The position numbers were made by a program, and so were the translations under genes. The notes beneath the pieces are model-generated. The model saw only the letters and a program-made list of their open reading frames with translations. It was not told the origin of the DNA and ran no database searches. DNA of 64,000 nt from Oceanisphaera litoralis. GTDB taxonomy: Bacteria > Pseudomonadota > Gammaproteobacteria > Enterobacterales > Aeromonadaceae. Location of the stretch: positions 95,899 through 159,898 of the forward strand of contig NZ_JAFBBE010000007.1 of assembly GCF_016907015.1 (NCBI RefSeq), written 5' to 3'. Each line of letters starts with the position of its first letter. Positions within the stretch are counted from its first letter, which is position 1. Shown here piece by piece: positions 43,206-56,275 of this stretch.

Positions 43206-44390
43206 TTACTTAACGATCTTGGCTACAACGCCGGCACCTACGGTACGGCCACCTTCACGGATGGCGAAACGCAGACCGTCTTCCATCGCGATAGGAGCAA
43301 TCAGGCTAACAACCATTTTGATGTTGTCGCCAGGCATAACCATTTCAACGCCTTCCGGCAGTTCGATGGTACCGGTCACGTCAGTAGTACGGAAGTAGAA
43401 CTGGGGACGGTAGCCTTTGAAGAAAGGAGTGTGACGACCGCCTTCTTCCTTGGACAGCACGTATACTTCGGATTCGAAGTCGGTGTGCGGGTTGATTGAA
43501 CCCGGCTTGGCCAGAACCTGACCACGCTCAACGTCTTCCCGCTTGGTACCACGCAGCAGAACGCCTACGTTCTCACCGGCACGGCCTTCGTCCAGCAGCT
43601 TGCGGAACATTTCAACGCCGGTACAAGTGGTCTTGACGGTATCCTTGATACCAACGATTTCCACTTCTTCACCAACTTTAACGATACCGCGCTCAACACG
43701 ACCGGTAACAACGGTACCACGGCCCTGGATGGAGAACACGTCCTCGATCGGCAGCAGGAAAGCACCGTCAACGGCACGCTCGGGCTCGGGGATGTAGGAA
43801 TCCAGAGCGGCAGCCAGTTCCAGGATCTTCGGTTCCCACTGGGGGTCGCCTTCCAGGCCTTTCAGAGCAGAACCCTGGATAACCGGAATGTCGTCGCCCG
43901 GGAAGTCGTACTCGGACAGCAGTTCACGCACTTCCATTTCTACCAGCTCGAGCAGCTCTTCATCGTCAACCATGTCACACTTGTTCATGAACACAACGAT
44001 GTAAGGTACGCCTACCTGGCGGGCCAGCAGGATGTGCTCACGAGTTTGCGGCATGGGACCATCGGTCGCAGCAACAACCAGGATAGCGCCATCCATCTGA
44101 GCAGCACCAGTGATCATGTTTTTAACGTAATCGGCGTGTCCAGGGCAGTCAACGTGGGCGTAGTGACGTGCTTCGGTGTCGTACTCAACGTGAGAAGCAG
44201 CGATGGTGATACCACGCGCTTTTTCTTCGGGAGCGTTATCGATCTGGTCGAAAGCGCGAGCGGCGCCGCCCCACTGCTTGGCCAGTACGTTGGTGATGGC
44301 TGCGGTCAGAGTGGTTTTACCGTGGTCAACGTGGCCGATAGTACCTACGTTTACGTGCGGTTTGTTACGTTCAAATTTTTCTTTAGACAC
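43206..44390 (-). CDS. tuf: Elongation factor Tu
   Basis: GTPase that delivers aminoacyl-tRNA to the ribosome. 394 residues, full length, near-identical to enteric EF-Tu. G-domain motifs: GHVDHGKTT (P-loop), RGITI (switch I), DCPGHADY (G3), NKCD (G4) and SALKGLEGD (G5). Domain II/III signature VGEEVEIVG and C-terminal [14 protein letters not shown] follow. Last gene of rpsL-rpsG-fusA-tuf, 63 bases after fusA. A second tuf copy, common in the group, would lie elsewhere. Confidence 0.99.
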   Translation of the reverse strand: MSKEKFERNKPHVNVGTIGHVDHGKTTLTAAITNVLAKQWGGAARAFDQIDNAPEEKARGITIAASHVEYDTEARHYAHVDCPGHADYVKNMITGAAQMDGAILVVAATDGPMPQTREHILLARQVGVPYIVVFMNKCDMVDDEELLELVEMEVRELLSEYDFPGDDIPVIQGSALKGLEGDPQWEPKILELAAALDSYIPEPERAVDGAFLLPIEDVFSIQGRGTVVTGRVERGIVKVGEEVEIVGIKDTVKTTCTGVEMFRKLLDEGRAGENVGVLLRGTKREDVERGQVLAKPGSINPHTDFESEVYVLSKEEGGRHTPFFKGYRPQFYFRTTDVTGTIELPEGVEMVMPGDNIKMVVSLIAPIAMEDGLRFAIREGGRTVGAGVVAKIVK

Positions 44391-44453
44391 GGACTAGTCC
44401 TTCCTAGTTTGATCCCATCCATTATAAGGATGGGGAGTTTAAACAAAGATTAG

Positions 44454-46550
44454 TTAACCTTTACGAGCAATAATCGCTTCAGCCATGCTGGCAGGTACTT
44501 CGGCGTACTTGGCAAACTCCATGGAGTAAGAAGCACGACCTTGCGACTGTGAACGCAGGTCTGTAGCGTAGCCGAACATTTCAGACAGCGGCAACACGGC
44601 ATTAATAACCTTGCCTGAAGGGCCATCTTCCATGCCTTCGATGATACCACGACGACGATTCACGTCACCGATAACATCACCCATATACTCTTCCGGCGTC
44701 TCTACTTCAACCTTCATCACAGGTTCAAGCAGCACGGGATTACATTTCATGAAGCCCGCTTTAAACGCCATGGAACCGGCGATTTTAAAGGCCATTTCTG
44801 AAGAGTCAACATCGTGATAAGAACCATCGTACAGCGTGACCTTGATGTCTTCAATCGGATAGCCCGCCAGAACACCCTGCTTCATCTGTTCCTGAATACC
44901 CTTGTCTACAGCGGGGATATATTCCTTGGGAATAACACCACCGACAACGGCATTCTCGAACGTGTAGCCGGTCCCTTCTGCTTGCGGCTCTATCTTGATC
45001 CAGACATGACCAAACTGACCACGGCCTCCGGACTGACGAACGAACTTGCCTTCCTGTTCGATACTGCCACGGATGCTTTCGCGGTAGGCCACCATGGGTT
45101 TACCCACGTTGGCTTCTACCTTGAACTCACGCTTCATGCGGTCGACGAGAATATCCAGGTGCAGCTCGCCCATACCGGCGATGATGGTCTGACCCGATTC
45201 TTCGTCGGTCCATACGCGGAAAGACGGATCTTCCTGCGCCAGACGACCCAAAGCCATACCCATTTTTTCCTGGTCGGCCTGAGTCCTGGGTTCCACGGCC
45301 ACGGAGATAACCGGTTCCGGAAACTCCATGCGCTCCAGAATGATAGGCGCGTTAGGGGCACACAGGGTGTCACCCGTGGTCACGTCTTTCAGACCGATAG
45401 CGGCGGCGATGTCACCGGCACAAACGGATTTGATCTCTTCACGCTTGTTGGCATGCATCTGTACGATACGGCCGAAACGCTCACGCTTGCCCTTGACCGA
45501 ATTCAACACGGCATCACCGGTGTTAACCACACCGGAGTACACGCGGAAGAAGGTCAGGTTGCCCACGAAAGGATCGGTCGCAATCTTGAACGCAAGTGCA
45601 GAGAAAGGAGCGGTATCGTCGGCCGGACGCGTGTCCGGCGTGACGCCGTCTTCTTTCAGACCGCTGATGGCGTGAACTTCTACCGGCGACGGCAGATAGT
45701 CGATCACCACGTCCAGCATGGCCTGTACACCCTTGTTCTTGAATGCAGAACCGCAGGTGACCAGGATGACTTCGCTGTTCAGCACACGGCTGCGCAGAGC
45801 AGACTTGATTTCTGCTTCCGACAGCTCCTCGCCTTCCAGGTACTTGTCCATCAGCTCTTCATTGGCTTCGGCAGCCGCCTCAACCAGATTCTGATGCCAT
45901 TCGTTGGCCAGCTCTTGCATCTCGGCAGGAATGTCGTCGTAGACAAAGGTGGTACCGTTGTCTTCTTCACTCCAGCTAATGGCCTTCATCTTGATGAGAT
46001 CAATAACGCCTTTGAAATTTTCTTCTGCGCCGATCGGCAGCTGAACAGGCACAGGCACGCCCTTCAGACGTGTCTTGATCTGCTCAACCACCCGCAGGAA
46101 ATTGGCGCCGGTACGGTCCATCTTGTTGACGAACGCAATACGCGGCACCTGGTACTTGTTAGCCTGACGCCATACGGTTTCAGACTGGGGCTGAACGCCA
46201 CCGACGGCACAGTAGACCATAACGGCACCATCGAGCACCCGCATGGAACGTTCTACTTCGATGGTGAAGTCAACGTGCCCCGGGGTATCGATGATGTTAA
46301 TACGATGCTGTGGATACTGGTGCGCCATACCATCCCAAAAACAGGTAGTAGCGGCAGAGGTAATGGTGATACCACGCTCTTGTTCCTGCTCCATCCAGTC
46401 CATGGTAGCAGCGCCATCATGGACTTCGCCGATCTTATGGCTTACACCGGTGTAAAACAGCACCCGTTCGGTGGTTGTCGTTTTACCGGCGTCAATGTGA
46501 GCGCTGATGCCGATGTTACGATAGCGCTCAATGGGAGTTGTACGAGCCAC
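44454..46550 (-). CDS. fusA: Elongation factor G
   Basis: Translocase GTPase of translation. 698 residues. G motifs: [13 protein letters not shown] (P-loop), [20 protein letters not shown] (G3), NKMD (G4). Domains II-V run to the C-terminal [16 protein letters not shown]. No resistance-type change can be judged from the sequence alone. Third gene of the str operon, 75 bases after rpsG and before tuf. Typical order and spacing for gammaproteobacteria. Confidence 0.99.
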   Translation of the reverse strand: MARTTPIERYRNIGISAHIDAGKTTTTERVLFYTGVSHKIGEVHDGAATMDWMEQEQERGITITSAATTCFWDGMAHQYPQHRINIIDTPGHVDFTIEVERSMRVLDGAVMVYCAVGGVQPQSETVWRQANKYQVPRIAFVNKMDRTGANFLRVVEQIKTRLKGVPVPVQLPIGAEENFKGVIDLIKMKAISWSEEDNGTTFVYDDIPAEMQELANEWHQNLVEAAAEANEELMDKYLEGEELSEAEIKSALRSRVLNSEVILVTCGSAFKNKGVQAMLDVVIDYLPSPVEVHAISGLKEDGVTPDTRPADDTAPFSALAFKIATDPFVGNLTFFRVYSGVVNTGDAVLNSVKGKRERFGRIVQMHANKREEIKSVCAGDIAAAIGLKDVTTGDTLCAPNAPIILERMEFPEPVISVAVEPRTQADQEKMGMALGRLAQEDPSFRVWTDEESGQTIIAGMGELHLDILVDRMKREFKVEANVGKPMVAYRESIRGSIEQEGKFVRQSGGRGQFGHVWIKIEPQAEGTGYTFENAVVGGVIPKEYIPAVDKGIQEQMKQGVLAGYPIEDIKVTLYDGSYHDVDSSEMAFKIAGSMAFKAGFMKCNPVLLEPVMKVEVETPEEYMGDVIGDVNRRRGIIEGMEDGPSGKVINAVLPLSEMFGYATDLRSQSQGRASYSMEFAKYAEVPASMAEAIIARKG

Positions 46551-46625
46551 AATAATATCCTCTTGCTAAGGTCTATTGTCCTTAGTAAGCAACCAAACGG
46601 GTGCGGCAATGCCGCACCCATCCAA

Positions 46626-47096
46626 TTACCAGCGGTAGTGGGCAAACGCTTTGTTTGCTTCAGCCATACGGTGCACGTCTTCACGCTTCTTGACCGCAGA
46701 ACCTTTGTTTTCAGCAGCATCCAGCAGCTCGCCAGCCAGACGCTGAGCCATGGATTTTTCACCACGCTTACGCGCAGAGTCTACCAACCAACGCATGCCC
46801 AGGGCATTACGACGTACCGGACGTACTTCAACCGGCACCTGGTAGGTAGAACCACCGACACGGCGTGATTTAACTTCAACTGTAGGACGAATGTTTTCCA
46901 GCGCTTCTTCAAACAGCGCCAGATGCTCCTTGCTGGTTTTTTCAGCAACGATTTCCAGAGCACCGTAAACAATCTTTTCAGCAGTAGACTTTTTGCCGTC
47001 TATCATCAGGATGTTTACGAATTTTGCCAGCAGCTCGGATCCGAACTTGGGATCCGGCAGGATTTTACGCTGGCCGATTACGCGACGTCTTGGCAT
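46626..47096 (-). CDS. rpsG: 30S ribosomal protein S7
   Basis: 156 residues. Primary 16S rRNA-binding protein of the 30S head, and in E. coli the translational repressor of the str operon. Sequence is canonical: [21 protein letters not shown] start, YQVPVEVRP in the centre and the C-terminal [11 protein letters not shown]. 84 bases separate it from rpsL, the usual place of the S7 autoregulatory mRNA structure, though I could not confirm that structure by eye. Confidence 0.99.
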   Translation of the reverse strand: MPRRRVIGQRKILPDPKFGSELLAKFVNILMIDGKKSTAEKIVYGALEIVAEKTSKEHLALFEEALENIRPTVEVKSRRVGGSTYQVPVEVRPVRRNALGMRWLVDSARKRGEKSMAQRLAGELLDAAENKGSAVKKREDVHRMAEANKAFAHYRW

Positions 47097-47180
47097 TGCA
47101 AACTCTCCGTAACTTCAGGGATAACCCAAAACACAACAGGTTAAAAAATAAAATGTTTGGCCTTACTTAACGGAGAACCA

Positions 47181-47579
<399 letters not shown>

Positions 47580-47621
47580 CTACAGTTGTGAAAAATCTAT
47601 CCCCAAAAGCGGGGACGCAAA

Positions 47622-47650
47622 ATTCTATGCTTGCCGTGCTGGCGAGTCAA
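47622..47650 (-). promoter_or_regulatory. Strong sigma-70 promoter of the str operon
   Basis: Minus strand TTGACT (47650-47645), a 17-base spacer and TAGAAT (47627-47622). The start point is then about 60 bases before the rpsL ATG, with a CCCC...GGGG hairpin in the leader. Confidence 0.88.
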
Positions 47651-47690
47651 GATTTATACAATTTATGGCGGATGATTTGTGCAAAATTCA

Positions 47691-48005
47691 TCACCAGGCC
47701 TGAGAACCGCCCAGTTCTACCACCAGATCGACCAGGCCTTCCATTGTTATGGGCTCACCTGTTATGGGCTCACCTGTCATGGGCTCACCCGCATCATGAG
47801 ACAGCCCCCGCGCCTGCAGGTCTTCCTGCATCACATAGAGGCGGCCGCTGTCGGCCAGCGCCTGTAACCGTGTCTGCCAGACGGGTACGGTTGCGGCAAT
47901 CACCGCGTCCTGCCAGAGCAGAAGCCGATCCTGTTCCTGCAACTGCCCCAGCGCCTGCACCAGACTCTGATGACCGAAAGGAGAGTGCTTTACCGTATGT
48001 AGCAT
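47691..48005 (-). CDS. tusB: Sulfurtransferase complex subunit TusB, with an in-frame repeat insertion
   Basis: Part of the TusBCD heterohexamer that relays persulfide sulfur from TusA to TusE for 2-thiolation of tRNA wobble uridine. 104 residues against about 95 usually. The DsrH fold is seen in MLHTVKHSPFGHQSLVQAL and LYVMQEDLQARGL. The C-terminal third contains GEPMTGEPITGEPIT, three copies of a 15-base repeat, which accounts for the extra length. Follows tusC by 7 bases and precedes the str operon promoter. Confidence 0.9.
   Translation of the reverse strand: MLHTVKHSPFGHQSLVQALGQLQEQDRLLLWQDAVIAATVPVWQTRLQALADSGRLYVMQEDLQARGLSHDAGEPMTGEPITGEPITMEGLVDLVVELGGSQAW
47745..47789. repeat. 15-bp tandem repeat (three copies) inside tusB
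   Basis: Unit TGTTATGGGCTCACC on the plus strand at 47745-47759 and 47760-47774, and a variant with one change at 47775-47789. On the coding strand it encodes Gly-Glu-Pro-Ile/Met-Thr repeatedly. Confidence 0.9.
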
Positions 48006-48012
48006 GACGTCC

Positions 48013-48369
48013 TCAGAAACTCAGCCGTACATTGTAATCCGCCAGCCGTTGCTGCAGCTCATGCTGTGACAGCACCGCCGCCTCGATGGCCAGCCGTTCC
48101 GCCGGCAGGCCCCGCTCGGCCAGTGCCTCTGCACTGATATAGACATTATCTACATCATACAGTTCAAGCAGGCCGAAGGTGGGGGCATGGTTGCGCCCCA
48201 GCACCAGAGACGGCTCCTGCCCGAACAGCAGCTGGTAAACACCGTCGTCGATAAAGAAGACGCCGATGTCTTCACTCAGGGCCGAGGTGGCCAACACGGC
48301 GTCCAGCCCTTCCCGGCCGGAAGCCGAACCATGGGGCGGCGTTCTGAAAATAAAGGCGACCCTGTTCAT
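48013..48369 (-). CDS. tusC: Sulfurtransferase complex subunit TusC
   Basis: 118 residues of the DsrF/TusC family, a structural subunit of TusBCD. Typical features: N-terminal VAFIFRTPPHGSASGREGLDAVLATSAL, and ELYDVDNVYISAEALAERGL in the second half. Lies 27 bases after tusD and 7 bases before tusB on the same strand, the standard tusDCB order upstream of rpsL. Confidence 0.94.
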   Translation of the reverse strand: MNRVAFIFRTPPHGSASGREGLDAVLATSALSEDIGVFFIDDGVYQLLFGQEPSLVLGRNHAPTFGLLELYDVDNVYISAEALAERGLPAERLAIEAAVLSQHELQQRLADYNVRLSF

Positions 48370-48396
48370 AAACCACCGTCCATCAAAGTATGACCA

Positions 48397-48798
48397 TTAA
48401 AACTGTACCACCCGGTCGGCGCTCAGCGCCGCCTGCGCCAGCGAACCCAGCCCGCTCAAGATGAAGGGGGGAGCCAGATTCCACTGCGCCAGCCCGGCCT
48501 GGGCGGCAGAGTCCCTGTCGCTGACTCCTCGACGCAGCGCCGCCGCCACACAGACATCCAGCGCCAACTCATGCTCAAGGGCCAGATTGACCCAGGCCTG
48601 CTGCAGATGCGTTTCATCGCCGGCCGGCTGCACCAGCAGGTTGGCGTTGTGTACCCCTTCCTGGTAGAAGAAAATCTGACTGATCACATGGCCCTTCTGC
48701 AACAGGGCGCGGGCAAACCGATAGGCGTCCGCCGACGACTGGGTGCCGTAACAGGGGCCTGTGACCAGGAGCGCAAAGCGCAGGGAAGCTGATTTCAT
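48397..48798 (-). CDS. tusD: Sulfurtransferase complex subunit TusD
   Basis: Catalytic persulfide-carrying subunit of TusBCD (DsrE family). 133 residues from the ATG at 48798 (MKSASLRFALLVTGPCYGTQSS), chosen because the E. coli protein begins near MRFAIVVTGPAYGTQ. The open frame extends 22 codons upstream without similarity. The active-site Cys is in LDVCVAAALRRGV, and the C-terminal LSGLGSLAQAALSADRVVQF is family-typical. Confidence 0.94.
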   Translation of the reverse strand: MKSASLRFALLVTGPCYGTQSSADAYRFARALLQKGHVISQIFFYQEGVHNANLLVQPAGDETHLQQAWVNLALEHELALDVCVAAALRRGVSDRDSAAQAGLAQWNLAPPFILSGLGSLAQAALSADRVVQF

Positions 48799-48847
48799 GA
48801 CGGGATCCGGACAAAATGGGGCAACCGAGGGCCGCCCCGGGCAAGAC

Positions 48848-49231
48848 TTATTCGACGTAGGCAACCGCTTCCACTTCTACCAGCACGTCTTTGGGCAGAC
48901 GGGCCACTTCCACACAGGAACGCGCCGGTGCACCCAGGGTGAAGTAGCTGGCATAGACTTCGTTGAAGGCGAGGAAGTTGTTCATGTCGGACAGAAAGCA
49001 GGTGGTCTTGAGCACGCTGGACGCATCGGCACCGGCTTCGGCCAGTACTGCCAGCAAATTGTCCATGACCTGTTTGGTCTGGGCTTCGATGCCGCCTTCA
49101 ACCACATCCATACTCACAGGATCGAGCGGGATCTGGCCGGAGGTATACACCATATTGCCGATGCGGGTAGCCTGAACATAAGGACCGATGGCGGCGGGAG
49201 CCTGGTCGGTGGCGATGATTGTCTTAGTCAT
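48848..49231 (-). CDS. ridA: RidA family enamine/imine deaminase
   Basis: 127-residue trimeric RidA (YjgF/YER057c/UK114) protein that hydrolyses reactive 2-aminoacrylate and related enamines. Canonical segments: IGPYVQATRIGNMVYTSGQIPLDP, the catalytic Arg in APARSCVEVARLPKD, and the C-terminal EVEAVAYVE. Its start overlaps the yheO stop by 4 bases, and tusD follows 49 bases later, so it is inserted between yheO and tusDCB, which are adjacent in E. coli. Confidence 0.94.
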   Translation of the reverse strand: MTKTIIATDQAPAAIGPYVQATRIGNMVYTSGQIPLDPVSMDVVEGGIEAQTKQVMDNLLAVLAEAGADASSVLKTTCFLSDMNNFLAFNEVYASYFTLGAPARSCVEVARLPKDVLVEVEAVAYVE

Positions 49232-49962
49232 GGGTTCTCCTGATGATGCGATGGTTCTTCGTCTTCGCGTTTTTTTTGTCGAATATAAAGATAAACCGTG
49301 TGTTTGGATATGTTGAGCTTGTTCGACACCATGGCGATGGCATCCTTGATGTCGAAAATCCCCTTTTCATACAGGGTGGTAACAATTTGCTTGTTCTTGG
49401 CATTGTTGGCCACATCCGGATCGGCATTGATGGCGTCTATGGTCCGCTCCACGGTCAGGGTCACCAGCTCCTCGACGTTGTTGTTGAAGTTTTCCGGCGA
49501 GACTTCGGCCCGCTCCGCGACCCTGGGCAGGAAGTCGGCCATCAATTCATGGAAAGGGGCACCCAAATGCAGGTTGATGCACAAGAGGCCGATGACGTCT
49601 CCGCGCAGATTGCGCAAAGCCTGAGTCGAGGATTTCATCGGGGTGCCGAGTCGGCTCTGGGTAAAACGGGTCTGCCCTTGCGCCTCCTCTTGTCGTTCAA
49701 GCTCGGGTAACAGCCGAAGGGCCTGTTCAGTCAGCGGTGCGCCGACCTGACACCCACTGTGGCCGCCATTGACAACCTTGAGTACCGAGCTGTCCGGATC
49801 TGCCAGCGAGTGCAATACCACCTCACAGTGCTTGCCGAACATCTCGGCCAGCCCTTCGACCAGACCGCCGTACAGATCCAGCAACTGCCGGTCTTGCTGA
49901 CAGAGGGTACTTTTGGCTGCACTTTTTGTAAGAGAACGGGCCGTCCCACTTTCCGCTGGCAT
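49228..49962 (-). CDS. yheO: YheO-type (DauR-like) helix-turn-helix regulator
   Basis: 244 residues. N-terminal YheO-like PAS domain (about 25-145): LYGGLVEGLAEMFGKHCEVVLHSL and LRGDVIGLLCINLHLGAPFHE. C-terminal HTH (about 195-232): TLYEKGIFDIKDAIAMVSNKLNISKHTVYLYIRQKK. Related DauR represses D-arginine catabolism in Pseudomonas. For YheO itself the target is not known. ATGA overlap with ridA implies the two work together, for instance in amino-acid-derived enamine stress, but that is inference. Confidence 0.9.
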   Translation of the reverse strand: MPAESGTARSLTKSAAKSTLCQQDRQLLDLYGGLVEGLAEMFGKHCEVVLHSLADPDSSVLKVVNGGHSGCQVGAPLTEQALRLLPELERQEEAQGQTRFTQSRLGTPMKSSTQALRNLRGDVIGLLCINLHLGAPFHELMADFLPRVAERAEVSPENFNNNVEELVTLTVERTIDAINADPDVANNAKNKQIVTTLYEKGIFDIKDAIAMVSNKLNISKHTVYLYIRQKKREDEEPSHHQENP

Positions 49963-50082
49963 TTATGGCTCCCACCAAACATCTGGCTCTGATTCTCAAC
50001 TGCTGATGACAGATGTCAACTATTTTTGAAGCCAGCCGGGAGCCCGCTCGCGCTGTCAGCGGTATTTAAGCCACAGACCCGG

Positions 50083-50397
50083 TCAACCCCGGGGGCCATT
50101 TTCAATGCTGACAATTTTTCCCCGTCTGATGGTCACGATTTGCATGAACTGATAGCGACCAAAATGATAGGTCCAGCGTTCTCCGTCCGGCTCCTGATAC
50201 CAGCGACCGTAACGAGTGCGATAATGACGCCAGGCCGTCTCCCGCACCAGGGGTTCACCACAGTAGAGCAGCAAGAGAGCCACTGGATCTCCGTCGGTGA
50301 TCAACCGGTTGTTACAACGCATGCTGTCTGCCTGGGCCGGCGCCAGCGCCAGCCACAACCAGAGCAGCCCCCCTAACCACCCGTAGCGCATCATCAC
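50083..50397 (-). CDS. Small exported DUF2845-type protein
   Basis: 104 residues. A signal peptide is clear: MMMRYGWLGGLLWLWLALAPAQA, with cleavage likely after AQA. The mature part of about 80 residues has two Cys residues (MRCNNRLIT and LLLYCGEP), the CxN...G(D)xxxxVxxxCGxP pattern of DUF2845, and a basic WYQEPDGERWTYHFGRYQFMQ segment. Likely periplasmic with one disulfide. Function unknown. It stands alone between yheO and the ilvH terminator. Confidence 0.7.
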   Translation of the reverse strand: MMMRYGWLGGLLWLWLALAPAQADSMRCNNRLITDGDPVALLLLYCGEPLVRETAWRHYRTRYGRWYQEPDGERWTYHFGRYQFMQIVTIRRGKIVSIENGPRG

Positions 50398-50452
50398 CTC
50401 CCTGCTCCAAGCATAGCTCCCTCGCCTCGAAGCAAGGCGGTCGCCAGGTAAT

Positions 50453-50477
50453 AAAAAACCGCCCGCAGGCGGCTTTT
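50453..50477 (-). terminator. Terminator of ilvIH
   Basis: Minus strand AAAAGCCGCC-TGCG-GGCGGTTTTTTATT, about 75 bases after the ilvH stop. Confidence 0.88.
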
Positions 50478-50551
50478 CAATAGCGATTTTTCAACGCCGT
50501 TTTTTTAGCACTGTTTTTAAACACTGTTTTTCAACATGGAGCGACAGGCGT

Positions 50552-51046
50552 TCAGGCGCGCAGGGCTTTCTCGCCGCGCGACACACCACAGACGCCGCTG
50601 CGAACCACTTCCACCACTTCCGTGGTGTCACTCATGTTGCGAATAAAGGCATCCAGCTTGTCGCTGGTGCCGACCAGCTGCACCGTATACAGGTGCGGGG
50701 TCACATCGACTATCTGGCCACGGAAAATATCGGCGGTGCGCTTGACTTCATCGCGGTTGGCGCCATCGGCCCGCACCTTGACCAGCACGATTTCCCGCTC
50801 GATATGCTCACCTTCGCTCAGGTCACTCACCTTGAGCACATCCACCAGCTTGTTCAGCTGTTTAGTGATCTGCTCGATGACCCGCTCATCACCGGTGGTG
50901 ACGATGGTCATCCGCGACAGAGTCGGATCCTCGGTGGGGGCAACCGTCAGGGTCTCGATGTTGTACGCCCGCTGGGAAAACAGACCCACGACCCGGCTCA
51001 GCGCCCCGGACTCGTTTTCCAGCAACAGGGATATAATACGCCGCAT
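50552..51046 (-). CDS. ilvH: Acetolactate synthase small (regulatory) subunit
   Basis: Regulatory subunit of acetohydroxyacid synthase III, which confers valine feedback inhibition. 164 residues from the ATG at 51046 ([26 protein letters not shown]), which matches the E. coli start and shares one base with the ilvI stop (TGATG). N-terminal ACT domain with the valine-site glycine/asparagine region ([22 protein letters not shown]), then the ALS_ss C-terminal domain ([21 protein letters not shown]). Confidence 0.96.
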   Translation of the reverse strand: MRRIISLLLENESGALSRVVGLFSQRAYNIETLTVAPTEDPTLSRMTIVTTGDERVIEQITKQLNKLVDVLKVSDLSEGEHIEREIVLVKVRADGANRDEVKRTADIFRGQIVDVTPHLYTVQLVGTSDKLDAFIRNMSDTTEVVEVVRSGVCGVSRGEKALRA

Positions 51047-52764
51047 CAGGTTCTCTCCGTTTTGCTTAACCACATTTCATCCATGGCTCCGGTCTTGATC
51101 TGCATGGGATACACATGCTCTTCCGGATCGATCACGATATCCATAAACACCAGCTTGTCGGTCAGGGAGAAGCATTTCTCCAGTGCCGCCTCCAGCTCTT
51201 TCGGGTCCGAGACTCGAATGCCCACATGGCCATAGGCTTCGGCCAGCTTGACGAAGTCGGGCAGTGAGTCCATATAGGAGTGACTCTCGCGTCCTTCGTA
51301 AAACATCTTCTGCCACTGTTTCACCATGCCCAGAGAGTGGTTGTTCATGGAGATGATCTTCACCGGTATGTTGTATTGCATACAGGTGGACAGTTCCTGA
51401 ATATTCATCTGAATGGAGCCGTCACCGGTCACGCAGACCGACACCGCATCGGGTCGCGCCATCTGTGCGCCCATGGCAGCCGGCAGACCGAAGCCCATGG
51501 TGCCGAGACCACCGGAGTTGATCCACTGGCGCGGCTTGTCAAACGGATAGTAGAGGGCGGCAAACATCTGGTGCTGGCCCACATCGGAGCTGACCATGGC
51601 CTCGCCCTTGGTGATGCGATAGACAGATTCGATGACCTGCTGCGGCTTGATGTACTGCTCACTGGTTTCATATCGCAGACACTGACGGGCGCGCCATTGT
51701 TCAATTTGCTCCCACCAGTCACTCATCGCCTGCGGATCGGTTTTCAGACCCAGCTCGCGAATGGCTTCCAGCATTTGCGCCAGCACCGTATCGGCAGAGC
51801 CGACGATGGGAATCTGGGTCTTGATATTCTTGGAGATGGAAGTGGGATCCACATCCACATGCACTATGGTGGCATGGGGGCAGAACTTCTCGACGTTGTT
51901 GGTCACCCGATCGTCGAAACGGGCCCCGATGGCCAGGATCAGATCCGAGTTATGCATGGTCTTGTTGGCTTCATAGGTACCATGCATACCGAGCATACCA
52001 ACAAACTGCTTGTGCGTGCCGGGCATGGAGCCCAGCCCCATCAGGGTGTTGGTGACCGGCAGATTGAACAGCTCGGCCAGCTGAATGACCAGGGCGCTGG
52101 CTTCGGCGGTGACGGCACCACCACCGACGTACATCACGGGCCGCTTGGCATCGGCCAGCGCTTTCATCGCCTTCTTGATCTGGCCCTTGTGCCCTACCCC
52201 GGTCGGGTTGTAGGAACGCATGTCCACCGAGCTGGGGTACACATAGGGATGTTTTTCTTTCGGGTTCTGCACATCTTTGGGCAGATCCACCACCACGGGA
52301 CCGGGACGTCCGGTGGCGGCAATGTAATAGGCCTTCTTGATGGCCTCCGGGATATCCGTGGCTTTCTTGCACAGGAAGCTGTGCTTCACGATAGGCCGCG
52401 AGATACCGATCATATCGGTTTCCTGGAAGGCATCGTCACCGATATAGAAGGTGGGCACCTGACCGGACAGGACAACCATGGGAATGGAGTCCATATAGGC
52501 GGTGGCGATACCGGTAATGCAGTTGGTCGCCCCCGGGCCCGAGGTCACCAATACGGTACCGACCTTGCCGGTGGCGCGGCTGTAACCATCGGCCATGTGT
52601 ACGGCGGCCTGTTCGTGGCGCACCAGCACGTGTTCAATCTTGCTGTTTTCAAATAAGGCGTCATAGATATCAAGCACTGAACCGCCGGGATAACCGAATA
52701 AATGCTCGACTCCCTGATCTTCCAGCGCCCGCACTACCATTTCCGCGCCTGATAACATCTCCAT
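51046..52764 (-). CDS. ilvI: Acetolactate synthase III large subunit
   Basis: Thiamine-diphosphate enzyme that makes acetolactate or acetohydroxybutyrate for valine, leucine and isoleucine synthesis. 572 residues from the ATG at 52764, which has GGAGGG upstream. The frame is open to 52851 but that part is not conserved. The catalytic Glu is in [19 protein letters not shown], the TDP motif GDGSIQMN...[12 protein letters not shown] is complete, and the central FAD-binding fold is present. Divergent from the leu operon. Confidence 0.96.
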   Translation of the reverse strand: MEMLSGAEMVVRALEDQGVEHLFGYPGGSVLDIYDALFENSKIEHVLVRHEQAAVHMADGYSRATGKVGTVLVTSGPGATNCITGIATAYMDSIPMVVLSGQVPTFYIGDDAFQETDMIGISRPIVKHSFLCKKATDIPEAIKKAYYIAATGRPGPVVVDLPKDVQNPKEKHPYVYPSSVDMRSYNPTGVGHKGQIKKAMKALADAKRPVMYVGGGAVTAEASALVIQLAELFNLPVTNTLMGLGSMPGTHKQFVGMLGMHGTYEANKTMHNSDLILAIGARFDDRVTNNVEKFCPHATIVHVDVDPTSISKNIKTQIPIVGSADTVLAQMLEAIRELGLKTDPQAMSDWWEQIEQWRARQCLRYETSEQYIKPQQVIESVYRITKGEAMVSSDVGQHQMFAALYYPFDKPRQWINSGGLGTMGFGLPAAMGAQMARPDAVSVCVTGDGSIQMNIQELSTCMQYNIPVKIISMNNHSLGMVKQWQKMFYEGRESHSYMDSLPDFVKLAEAYGHVGIRVSDPKELEAALEKCFSLTDKLVFMDIVIDPEEHVYPMQIKTGAMDEMWLSKTERT

Positions 52765-53367
52765 GATAAGCCCTCCAGGCTCTACTCTGTTCACTTTGCC
52801 ATCTTTCGCCGTCAGGGCAACCCGGCCGGCTGCCGTAACATGACAAAGCAATCAGTTTTTTATCTTTATAAAACAAATACTTCTGCCTGACAGGATACAA
52901 ATAAGCAGAAAAAGGATCAAAAATCACCTTAACCTGCTTTAAATCGCTTGTCTACGAGCTTTATAAAAAGCGCCGTCCAACCACACCGGGGCAGCGCTCT
53001 CGCCACTTTATGGCACGGCCGCCATCAGAGAAACGGGGCCGGCTTCGATCCTGAAGCCAGACCAAATCACGGTGTGTGCCACACCCCTATCCCTGCTGCC
53101 AGACCGTGGAATGAGCCGGCACCTGTGATAGTGCAGCATGCAGCGAGCCACCAGGTCCCATGGTCGTGCGAATCGATGACACCCTTATTACCGCTTTTCC
53201 TGCAAAAAAAGCACCGCCAACACAAGCGTTACATACACCCATAAAAAGAGAATTAATCAGAATTAAAACCCAAACAATAACGAAACAACCAATACAATAG
53301 ACCAAATTAAGACCCCAAAACCCCTCCTCGGCCTGCTGGCGCCCCCCTATTGATAATATTGCCATTA
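52765..53367. other. Divergent ilvI-leu intergenic region, no gene seen
   Basis: About 600 bases with no credible coding frame. It carries a candidate ilvI promoter near 52865-52893 and AT-rich tracts at 52845-52920 and 53215-53310, of a kind often bound by Lrp or H-NS-like proteins. No leader peptide for ilvIH was found on the minus strand. Confidence 0.5.
52865..52893 (-). promoter_or_regulatory. Candidate ilvIH promoter
   Basis: Minus strand CTGTCA (52893-52888), 17-base spacer, TATAAA (52870-52865), about 100 bases before the ilvI ATG. Confidence 0.5.
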
Positions 53368-53396
53368 TTGACACCATCATCGTTTCCCGTTATTGG
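53368..53396 (+). promoter_or_regulatory. Candidate leu operon promoter
   Basis: Perfect TTGACA (53368-53373) and a weak TATTGG (53391-53396) at 17 bases, about 35 bases before the leader peptide ATG. Confidence 0.6.
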
Positions 53397-53436
53397 TATA
53401 GCATTGTTAACGGATTCTTCCTCGGTGATGAGTGAT

Positions 53437-53502
53437 ATGTATCAGCACATTCAGCTACTACTACTAACCTCAAAGGTGCTCACGCGCACGGGTCGGGCGT
53501 AG
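53437..53502 (+). CDS. leuL: leu operon leader peptide LeuL
   Basis: A 21-codon ORF, MYQHIQLLLLTSKV..., ends at TAG 53500-53502. It contains four consecutive leucine codons, all CTA (53455-53466), with one more Leu (CTC) later. CTA is a scarce codon in this GC-rich window, which would increase sensitivity to Leu-tRNA shortage. GGTGA lies 8 bases before the ATG; an in-frame ATG at 53428 is an alternative. Its 3' end overlaps the antiterminator segment at 53486-53493, as expected for transcription attenuation of the leuABCD operon. Confidence 0.9.
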   Translation: MYQHIQLLLLTSKVLTRTGRA

Positions 53503-53535
53503 CTGGAATTCATCATCCATATATTCTCAAGTTAA

Positions 53536-53563
53536 AAACCCGTGCCATCCGCACGGGTTTTTT
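53536..53563 (+). terminator. leu attenuator terminator
   Basis: AAACCCGTGC (53536-53545) and GCACGGGTTT (53551-53560) with T6. The leader segment GCACGGGT at 53486-53493 repeats the 3' arm and can pair with ACCCGTGC of the 5' arm to form the antiterminator when ribosomes stall at the CTA codons. Confidence 0.93.
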
Positions 53564-53606
53564 ATATCTGTCGCGGAAGGCAAGGATCCAATAGAGGGAA
53601 AGCGAC

Positions 53607-56274
<2,668 letters not shown>

Positions 56275-56275
<1 letters not shown>

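Noticed and set aside
44814..46868. 684-codon plus-strand frame opposite fusA and rpsG
   Set aside because: Shadow of highly biased translation genes.
52948..53244. 98-codon plus-strand frame upstream of the leu promoter
   Set aside because: No Shine-Dalgarno, odd composition (many Pro/His/Arg), lies in a regulatory region.
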